Shown one piece after another: positions 16,002 to 21,528 of a stretch of 21,528 nucleotides of DNA. The translations under genes and the position numbers were made by a program. The stretch spans positions 1 to 21,528 of the forward strand of contig CAZAOG010000037.1 in the NCBI GenBank assembly GCA_964486645.1. The letters are read 5' to 3'. The notes beneath the pieces are model-generated. The model saw only the letters and a list, made by a program, of their open reading frames with translations, was not told the DNA's origin and did no database searches. Positions within the stretch are counted from its first letter, which is position 1; every line of letters starts with the position of its first letter. The stretch is from GCA-002790365 sp964486645. Lineage in GTDB: Bacteria > Bacteroidota > Ignavibacteria > Ignavibacteriales > Ignavibacteriaceae.

Positions 16002-18716
16002 TTAAAAATAATACCCGATTGAAAAGTAGAAAAGTATGTCGCCCCAACTGATTGGTTTGTTCGGCAAGCTTCTTTCAAATTTAAAACTTCTGCCGACAGA
16101 AAAATCAGCCGGACCTATGGGTGTGTCAAATGAAATGGTTGCGCCTATACCGTGCCTTAAATCTTTAAATCTAATTTGATCTGGAAAAACCCATATTGAA
16201 CCCAAATCATATCTGAATTTTAAATAAGTATTAAAAAATATTTTAAATGGCAGTTTATATCTATACCCCAAGGAAAGTAAAAAAAGCTGTCTGCCTCTAA
16301 ACTCATGATCCCTCATACCGAAAAAATTAGATTGTCCGCCTAAAGAATATTGCTGACTAAGCGGCAAAGTATTATCGCCAAACCCTATATTAATTCTCGG
16401 ATAAATAGTATGTGATTTTCCAAAGGTAAAATAATTTTTGTAAAAGAATTCCGCTTTAACGTAACTTACATCTCCGCCAAATGTCGACTGCCCTGTTTCG
16501 TAATAACCGCTAAAATAAATTCCTTTTGTCGGATACGGATATTTATCCTGTGTATCGACTATAGATTTTAATCTAAGGCTGAATAATCTGTCTCTGCTTC
16601 CTGTAACTGCGTTTCCGGATTTTATTTTTATCTCATCTACTTCCAATTTTCCTGTTAAAGTTACGTTTCCCAATTTTTTTACCTGTGTTCCAACCGTTAC
16701 AGATCCACCGTAAAATATTTGTCTGTATTCTCCTGTTATAGACCTGGAAAACCTGGTTTCAGAAATAACGGGATCGTCTTCATAGGTATGTATATCATTA
16801 AATTTATAAAACATATTTATATTATATGTAAGATATGTGTTGAATATTCTGTTTGCCCTGTGTTCCAAAATATATGATTTTATTCTGTTGCTCAACGAAA
16901 CCAAAAGTCCGAGTTCTGTTCCCGTGCCCATTAAATTTTCATCTCTTATATCAAAACTAACTTGAGCTTTGTTCTCATTATCTAATCGAAAACCGAATCT
17001 TAATAAGCTGCTCGGTTTATCGTTTAGTTTTATATTTAAATCGTTTTTCCCTTTCTTGTGTTTGTTGGATATAATAATGTTTTCAAAAAGGTTTGTGTTT
17101 CTTAAATTATTAAGCCCTTTTTGCAGTTCTTCAAAAGGAAGAAAACCGTTTTCCACAAGGCTAAACTCTCTTAAAATTATGTTTTTATTTGTTTTTGTTT
17201 TGCCCGTAATAATAACATTAGAAATTTTCCCTTCGTCTATTTTTACAGACAGTAAACCATTCTTGTTGTTAAAGTTAATCTTTTCAACCCAAGCAAATAC
17301 ATATCCTTTTTTTCTGTAAAACTTTATTACTTCTATTAAGTTAGAATATAGTTTTGATGTGTTATATATTTTGCCCTTTAGTTGAGAAAGAATTTGGTTT
17401 ACGTGTTTATAATTCTTTGCGCTTGTTCCCGAAACATTTATCTTTTTTATCGTCGGGTTTTTAACTGCAATAATTTTTAATATGTTTTTATTGCCGGCGG
17501 TATAAATTTCCGACTTAATGCTTTTATAATTTCCATTTGTAAATAATGAATCCAGATAAAGTATTAAGTCTAAATTTGAAAATTTTTCTTGTTTTCTAAA
17601 TTTGTTAAAGAAAACTTTTTCTTCTCTTGTTGCTTTATTTCCAACAACAACATTATTAAAGAAGACCAGCGAATCTATTTGTTTTACCGCCGATAAAGAG
17701 TCCAATTGTTTTTTTAATCCGGTAATTACTTTTTTAGCAGATAGATATCCCCTTGTAATAATTGAGTCTATATTATTGAAATCCGTTGCTATGTGGTTTT
17801 TGAGATCCGGAGTTATTACAACATCGGCGTTTTTTAGCTGATAGTCATTTAATTTTTTCATTGGAATACTCACAACTTGATCTGCAACCACCCAGGGTAA
17901 ATCCAGCTCTTCTTTTTTGTGAAGTCTGCTTGTTGTGTTAACGGCAATAATAAATTCAGCACCTGTTGTTTTAGCAACATTTACCGGAATGTTTGCAACA
18001 AGTCCGCCGTCAACCAACATTAGTGAATCATAAATAACTGGTGATAACAAAAAGGAAACGCTTGCGCTTGCACGCATTGCCTGGCTTATGGAGCCCGATT
18101 TAAGCACAACGGGCTCTCCGGAAATTAAATCTGTACAAACGGCTCTGTATTTTGTTCTTAGTTCATCAAAAGATTTATTGATATGCAGGGGTGCTTTAAG
18201 CGAAAGAAGATTCAAATAGTTGGAAATTTTTTCTCCGTTGTTTAACGAAGTTGGAATTACGGGTTTGAATCCTTCGAGTCTAAGACTAAATACCGCTTTG
18301 TCTTCCGTTATTTTCTGATTTACATATAAATCTCTTCTATTATACTTTCGGTTTAATTTTAAAAGATCGCCCCAATTCGTGTTTCTGGCAATAGAATCTA
18401 CTTCATCAACACTGTAACCCACTGAAAACAAGCCGCCCACAATACTTCCCATACTGGTTGCGGTAATAATATCAATGTTGATTCCTTCTTCTTTTAATGC
18501 CTTTAAAACTCCAATTTGCGCAAAACCTCTTGCACCCCCGCCTGATAAAGCAAGTGCTACCGTTATGTTTTCTGCCGGCACTTGTTGTTTTAATCCAAAA
18601 GGAAGTGTTTTTGTTTTTGTATTTACTTTATATGTAAAGGTTTGTGATAGAGCTGTTTGCACAAAAAAAACAGATATAAGAAATAAACACGTAAATATTT
18701 TATTGGGATTGATCAT
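16002..18716 (-). CDS. Patatin-like phospholipase with POTRA and Omp85-type barrel
   Basis: This 904-residue outer-membrane protein has a signal peptide (about residues 1-24, ending TALS). A patatin domain spans about 50-330: oxyanion loop GGGARG (59-64), nucleophile Ser88 in ATSMGS and catalytic Asp236 in DGG. A linker and POTRA-like repeats follow at about 430-590, with VSGTSAKNYKHVNQIL and VIITGKTKTNKNIILREF as typical POTRA starts. The C-terminal third is a surface-antigen (D15/BamA-like) barrel ending in Phe (FSIGYYF), the usual C-terminal signal for Bam insertion. The architecture resembles type Vd patatin autotransporters such as PlpD. The substrate is probably phospholipid; whether the patatin is on the surface or in the periplasm is unclear. 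The nucleophile motif has Ala86 where G-x-S-x-G has its first Gly. It starts 71 bases after the yidC stop on the same strand. Confidence 0.9.
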   Translation of the reverse strand: MINPNKIFTCLFLISVFFVQTALSQTFTYKVNTKTKTLPFGLKQQVPAENITVALALSGGGARGFAQIGVLKALKEEGINIDIITATSMGSIVGGLFSVGYSVDEVDSIARNTNWGDLLKLNRKYNRRDLYVNQKITEDKAVFSLRLEGFKPVIPTSLNNGEKISNYLNLLSLKAPLHINKSFDELRTKYRAVCTDLISGEPVVLKSGSISQAMRASASVSFLLSPVIYDSLMLVDGGLVANIPVNVAKTTGAEFIIAVNTTSRLHKKEELDLPWVVADQVVSIPMKKLNDYQLKNADVVITPDLKNHIATDFNNIDSIITRGYLSAKKVITGLKKQLDSLSAVKQIDSLVFFNNVVVGNKATREEKVFFNKFRKQEKFSNLDLILYLDSLFTNGNYKSIKSEIYTAGNKNILKIIAVKNPTIKKINVSGTSAKNYKHVNQILSQLKGKIYNTSKLYSNLIEVIKFYRKKGYVFAWVEKINFNNKNGLLSVKIDEGKISNVIITGKTKTNKNIILREFSLVENGFLPFEELQKGLNNLRNTNLFENIIISNKHKKGKNDLNIKLNDKPSSLLRFGFRLDNENKAQVSFDIRDENLMGTGTELGLLVSLSNRIKSYILEHRANRIFNTYLTYNINMFYKFNDIHTYEDDPVISETRFSRSITGEYRQIFYGGSVTVGTQVKKLGNVTLTGKLEVDEIKIKSGNAVTGSRDRLFSLRLKSIVDTQDKYPYPTKGIYFSGYYETGQSTFGGDVSYVKAEFFYKNYFTFGKSHTIYPRINIGFGDNTLPLSQQYSLGGQSNFFGMRDHEFRGRQLFLLSLGYRYKLPFKIFFNTYLKFRYDLGSIWVFPDQIRFKDLRHGIGATISFDTPIGPADFSVGRSFKFERSLPNKPISWGDILFYFSIGYYF

Positions 18717-18731
18717 AGAGATAAAAAATTA

Positions 18732-18764
18732 AGCACAAATATAAAATAAGTTAATATAAGTGCT
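18732..18764. promoter_or_regulatory. Interrupted dyad and possible promoter upstream of the patatin gene
   Basis: AGCAC and GTGCT form a 5-bp inverted repeat across a 23-base AT-rich spacer, with an inner ATA/TAT match. On the minus strand the same stretch holds TATATTTG (18736-18743), which fits the TAnnTTTG -7 box of Bacteroidota promoters. The region is AT-rich, so both are weak calls. They may mark a patatin promoter separate from the yidC transcript. Confidence 0.25.
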
Positions 18765-18787
18765 AAATAAACATAAAAATTTATTTT

Positions 18788-20683
18788 TTATCTTTTTCTC
18801 TTTGAACGAGATTTATGTTGTTGTTTTTGCTTTTCTTCGGCAGCTTCCATCATTTTAGACATAAAGCCTCCGGATTTTTTCTTTCCTTTTTTTACAGGTA
18901 CAAGTTCGGTTCCGTCGTGCTTGTGGTTTATTATATACTGCTGCCCAATTGACAACACATTAAACAAAAAGTAATATAGGTTTAAGCCGGATGGAAAACT
19001 CATAAACAAAAGAGTTAAAAAGACAGGCATTATATAAATGATTGCTTTTTGACTAGGATCTTTTACACTCATTTTCTGTTGAAAGTAAGTTGTAATTCCC
19101 ATCAATATTGCCAAACCGCTTATTTCGCTTATGCCTATTAAAGGCAATTTAAAAGACAGTTTGTAAATAATATCGGGTGCGGAAAGGTCCGTTATCCAAC
19201 CAAAGAACGGCTGCTGTCTTAATTCAATGGCTGATTTAAACAATCCCCAAAGAGCAATAAATATAGGCATCTGCAGAAGCAGGGGTAAACAACCCCCCGC
19301 CGGATTAACCCCGTATGTTGAATACAGCTTCATTGTTTCTTTGCTTACCTTCTGTTTATCGTCACCGTACTTTTCTTTAAGCTCGGTTATCTTCGGCTGA
19401 AGAAGCTGCATTTTCTTCATTGACTGAAAACTTTGTTTTGTAAGAGGGTAAAGGGCAAGTTTTATAATTATAGAAAATATAACTATTACAAAACCATAAT
19501 TGGGAATAAATAAATGAAGAAAGTTAAATAAAGGTAAAAGTATATATTCGGCAATCGGACGAACTATTATTTTTAAACCAAAGAAACTGCCGAAATCTAC
19601 TATGCCTTGTAATTCGGTGTTATATGTTTTTAATATATCGTAATCTACCGGTCCTATGTAAACTTTAAAGCTTGTTTCTTCATAATTTAGGTTTTTAAAC
19701 GGTACCGTAATTTGTGCGCTGTATAATTCTTTAACACCGTTTTCGGGTAAGTTTTCCCTGGTTCCCCTCAAATATGCACCTTCAACGGCCGAAGGATCGT
19801 CGGGAATTATTATTACTGCAAAATACTTGTTCCTTATATCAACCCAGTTAATATTTCCGTTAAACTCTTTGTCTTCAACCTCGCCGACCGATGTTGCGTC
19901 AATCGTTGATTTTTCTCCGCCAGAATATACGCTTGCATCAGAATAATTTGCTTCATCTACAGAATTATATTCTGCAAATCTTATTCCGTTGTTCCATACT
20001 ACGTTATATGCATTGTTGCTTATGTATCCGTTCAACCCTCCTAATTTAATGCTTGTTTTAATGTGGTATTTATCTCCGTAAAAAGTATAGTCTTTTTTGA
20101 TATAATGTGTTTTGTCTTGACTATAAACAAATGAAAGGGAAAGAGAGTCAGTGCCGGTAATTTTATAAAAGTATTTGTCTTTATCGGTTTTAAAAAGCAG
20201 GTTTCCGGTGTTAATGGCTTTACCGTCTTCAGAAATAAAAGACAAATTTAATGATCCGCCTTTTTTATAATTTATTAATTGAACCTTCGTCTCTTCAATG
20301 TTTTGATCTTTTTCTGCGCCAATTGAATACCAATTGTTAAACTTCTTTAAATAATACCTAACTATATTTGCGCCCTTTGTTGAAAACACAATTTTAACCA
20401 AATCGTTTTCAATCGTTATCATCTCCCCTTTTTTATCCGAATACTTAAAGTATTTCCCGTAAGAAGTCTTTTTCCGTGGTTGGGTTTTTTCTTTCTTAAC
20501 TTGTCTTTTATTTTCAACTAATTTTTTATAATTCTCATTAATTTTGGAAGAGTCTTTTTTAACAAGTGTTTTGTTTGGCTTGTTGTTTACGGGGGGTACC
20601 GTTGGTTCGGGTGAGTTTAGGTAAAGCCAAACAACCAAAATTGTTCCAATTAATATAAATGCTATTGTTGTATTTTTGTCCAT
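18788..20683 (-). CDS. yidC: Membrane protein insertase YidC
   Basis: YidC inserts and folds inner-membrane proteins, alone or with SecYEG. The 631 residues follow the Gram-negative plan: an N-terminal helix (about 7-24), a charged linker (KKEKTQPRKKT), a large periplasmic beta domain (about 60-355), then five core helices from about 365 to 600. YPLTKQSFQSMKKMQ and LQPKITELKEKYGDD mark the cytoplasmic hairpin after the second helix; GGCLPLLLQMP starts the third. The hydrophilic-groove arginine of E. coli and Bacillus aligns with Lys408. The C-terminal tail is very basic (HKSRSKRKR), suited to ribosome contact. GGAAAAAT precedes the ATG, 10 bases after yidD. It is the last gene of the rpmH operon. 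Confidence 0.97.
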   Translation of the reverse strand: MDKNTTIAFILIGTILVVWLYLNSPEPTVPPVNNKPNKTLVKKDSSKINENYKKLVENKRQVKKEKTQPRKKTSYGKYFKYSDKKGEMITIENDLVKIVFSTKGANIVRYYLKKFNNWYSIGAEKDQNIEETKVQLINYKKGGSLNLSFISEDGKAINTGNLLFKTDKDKYFYKITGTDSLSLSFVYSQDKTHYIKKDYTFYGDKYHIKTSIKLGGLNGYISNNAYNVVWNNGIRFAEYNSVDEANYSDASVYSGGEKSTIDATSVGEVEDKEFNGNINWVDIRNKYFAVIIIPDDPSAVEGAYLRGTRENLPENGVKELYSAQITVPFKNLNYEETSFKVYIGPVDYDILKTYNTELQGIVDFGSFFGLKIIVRPIAEYILLPLFNFLHLFIPNYGFVIVIFSIIIKLALYPLTKQSFQSMKKMQLLQPKITELKEKYGDDKQKVSKETMKLYSTYGVNPAGGCLPLLLQMPIFIALWGLFKSAIELRQQPFFGWITDLSAPDIIYKLSFKLPLIGISEISGLAILMGITTYFQQKMSVKDPSQKAIIYIMPVFLTLLFMSFPSGLNLYYFLFNVLSIGQQYIINHKHDGTELVPVKKGKKKSGGFMSKMMEAAEEKQKQQHKSRSKRKR

Positions 20684-20693
20684 TATTTTTCCG

Positions 20694-20903
20694 TTAATCT
20701 ATTGGGTCGTATCCACCTTTAGAAAATGGATTACATCTAAGAATTCTTAAAACAGATTTACCTACGCCTTTTAATACACCATATTTAGAAATAGCTTGCG
20801 CAGAGTATTCGGAACAGGAGGGATAATACCTGCAGGATGGTGGGAAAAAGGGAGAAATAATTTTTTGGTAAACTTTAATTAAGAATACAAATAATTTTTT
20901 CAT
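20694..20903 (-). CDS. yidD: Membrane protein insertion efficiency factor YidD
   Basis: This small (69-residue) cytoplasmic-face protein helps YidC-dependent membrane insertion. It shows the full family pattern: an amphipathic N-terminus (LFVFLIKVYQKIISPFFPP), then CRYYPSCSEYSAQAI, with the cysteines CR, SC and RCNPFSKGGYDP. Its ATG directly follows the rnpA stop (TAA-ATG), so translation is probably coupled. It is followed by yidC after a 10-base gap. Confidence 0.96.
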   Translation of the reverse strand: MKKLFVFLIKVYQKIISPFFPPSCRYYPSCSEYSAQAISKYGVLKGVGKSVLRILRCNPFSKGGYDPID

Positions 20904-21302
20904 TTATATCTTTTCTTTAATTTTATTAATTACATCTAACATGCCAGGCATTATTTCTTTTAGCTTTACATATTTGTTTGTTTTTTCATTAATGTTTTGG
21001 GGAGAAAAAATTATTTTTAGTTCAATTTTCTTTTTTGTGCTCTTTAAAATAAGATCTTGTTTATTTAATCTGTAAGTTTCTTTAATAAGTCTCTTAACCC
21101 TATTTCTCCAAACAGCACAACCAAGTTTTTTATATACTGCAGGAGTGATTTTTACACCTGTCTTTTCTAAGTTTTCTTCTGCCAAATAAATAGCCTTTAT
21201 TTTTTTATCGGCAGAGAAAATTGTTACGCCAGATGAAATAACTTTTTTTATTTCTTTTCTGCTTTTAAGTCTTTCAAAAGCAGAAAGCCCGAACTGTTTC
21301 AA
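20904..21302 (-). CDS. rnpA: Ribonuclease P protein component, TTG start
   Basis: This is the protein subunit of RNase P, which helps the catalytic RNA trim tRNA 5' ends. It has 132 residues with the RNR signature WRNRVKRLIKETYR and the usual FGLSAFERLKSRKEI opening. The start is TTG at 21302. The frame is closed by a TGA at 21317-21315 upstream, no ATG or GTG lies between, and the next in-frame ATG is close to the C-terminus, so TTG is the only sensible start. It begins 5 bases after the rpmH stop, with TGAGA inside the rpmH end as a weak RBS. Lower translation than rpmH would fit the excess of L34 needed. Confidence 0.95.
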   Translation of the reverse strand: MKQFGLSAFERLKSRKEIKKVISSGVTIFSADKKIKAIYLAEENLEKTGVKITPAVYKKLGCAVWRNRVKRLIKETYRLNKQDLILKSTKKKIELKIIFSPQNINEKTNKYVKLKEIMPGMLDVINKIKEKI

Positions 21303-21307
21303 TGAAA

Positions 21308-21454
21308 CTAATTCTCATCGCTTACTGTTAATTTTTTTCTTCCTTTTTTTCTTCTGCTTGCAAGCACTTTTCTTCCGCCTGCACTCTTCATTCTTTCACG
21401 AAATCCGTGTTTATTTTTTCTTTTGCGATTGCTCGGTTGATATGTTCTTTTCAT
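21308..21454 (-). CDS. rpmH: Large ribosomal subunit protein bL34
   Basis: This 48-residue, very basic ribosomal protein was read directly from the minus strand: it opens MKRTYQPSNRKRKNKHGF, continues with RERMKSAGGRKVLASRRKKGRKKL and ends VSDEN. This is the full bL34 pattern with a normal length. AAAGGA stands about 7 bases before the ATG. It is first in the rpmH-rnpA-yidD-yidC operon, whose usual neighbour on the other side is dnaA/oriC. Confidence 0.97.
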   Translation of the reverse strand: MKRTYQPSNRKRKNKHGFRERMKSAGGRKVLASRRKKGRKKLTVSDEN

Positions 21455-21485
21455 TTTTATTCCTTTCTACTCAAAAGAGTGTAAA

Positions 21486-21512
21486 ATTATATAAAAATAG
21501 GTAAAAAAACAA
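21486..21512 (-). promoter_or_regulatory. Candidate promoter of the rpmH operon
   Basis: On the minus strand an exact TATAAT (21486-21491) lies 32 bases before the rpmH ATG. A TTGTTT (21507-21512) sits 15 bases further upstream as a weak -35. The -10 is convincing for position; the spacing is short for sigma-70. Confidence 0.45.
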
Positions 21513-21521
21513 GAGAAACTT

Positions 21522-21528
21522 TGTGGAA
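21522..21528. other. Possible truncated DnaA box at the window edge
   Basis: The last bases read TGTGGAA. If the next two bases are AA, the complement would be TTTTCCACA, which fits the DnaA box TTWTNCACA. The position just upstream of rpmH is where dnaA/oriC often lies. The site is cut, so this is only a suggestion. Confidence 0.2.

Noticed and set aside
1..21528. CRISPR arrays, insertion sequences, prophage genes, tRNA or rRNA genes
   Set aside because: No regularly spaced repeats, transposase or integrase frames, or RNA-gene signatures were seen on either strand.

Overview
The window is about 21.5 kb of AT-rich DNA from a Gram-negative bacterium. An outer membrane is implied by a heptose epimerase for LPS, a signal-peptide-bearing porin, a patatin fused to an Omp85-type barrel, and a YidC with a large periplasmic domain. 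Gene style (weak Shine-Dalgarno sequences, patatin-barrel fusion, lysine instead of arginine in the YidC groove) suggests the Bacteroidota/Ignavibacteriota side of the tree. That placement is inference; no 16S or other marker is present. No tRNA, rRNA, CRISPR array, insertion sequence or prophage gene was seen.

Layout. (1) 1-3693, minus: complete cobalamin-dependent methionine synthase metH. (2) 3795-5245, plus: hldD (LPS heptose epimerase) and an MTH1-like Nudix hydrolase. (3) 5401-11759, plus: four redox or carbon enzymes, namely a Rieske-domain/glutamate-synthase-domain fusion, an acetolactate-synthase-like ThDP enzyme, an aldehyde dehydrogenase, and a second, membrane-anchored glutamate-synthase-domain protein. 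(4) 11861-14166, plus: a PepSY membrane protein, a beta-carbonic anhydrase and an unrecognised protein, ended by a perfect long hairpin. (5) 14226-15305, minus: a porin, and 15434-15922, plus: a small putative PD-(D/E)XK protein. Between them lies a four-unit, 11-bp-period repeat resembling a Pho box. (6) 16002-18716, minus: a patatin-like phospholipase with POTRA and barrel. (7) 18788-21454, minus: the classic rpmH-rnpA-yidD-yidC operon. The last bases may be the start of a DnaA box, so the right edge probably lies close to dnaA/oriC.

How genes work together. rpmH-rnpA-yidD-yidC is the standard ribosome, RNase P and membrane-insertion operon. The most unusual part is region 3. Both glutamate-synthase-type proteins keep the FMN domain and the C-x5-C-x4-C [3Fe-4S] cysteines. 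Both lack the glutamine amidotransferase domain and the C-terminal GltB domain, so they cannot be ordinary glutamate synthases. One carries its own Rieske [2Fe-2S] domain; the other has two N-terminal membrane helices. With a ThDP enzyme and an aldehyde dehydrogenase between them, they may form an uncharacterised redox pathway. Its substrate cannot be read from the sequence.
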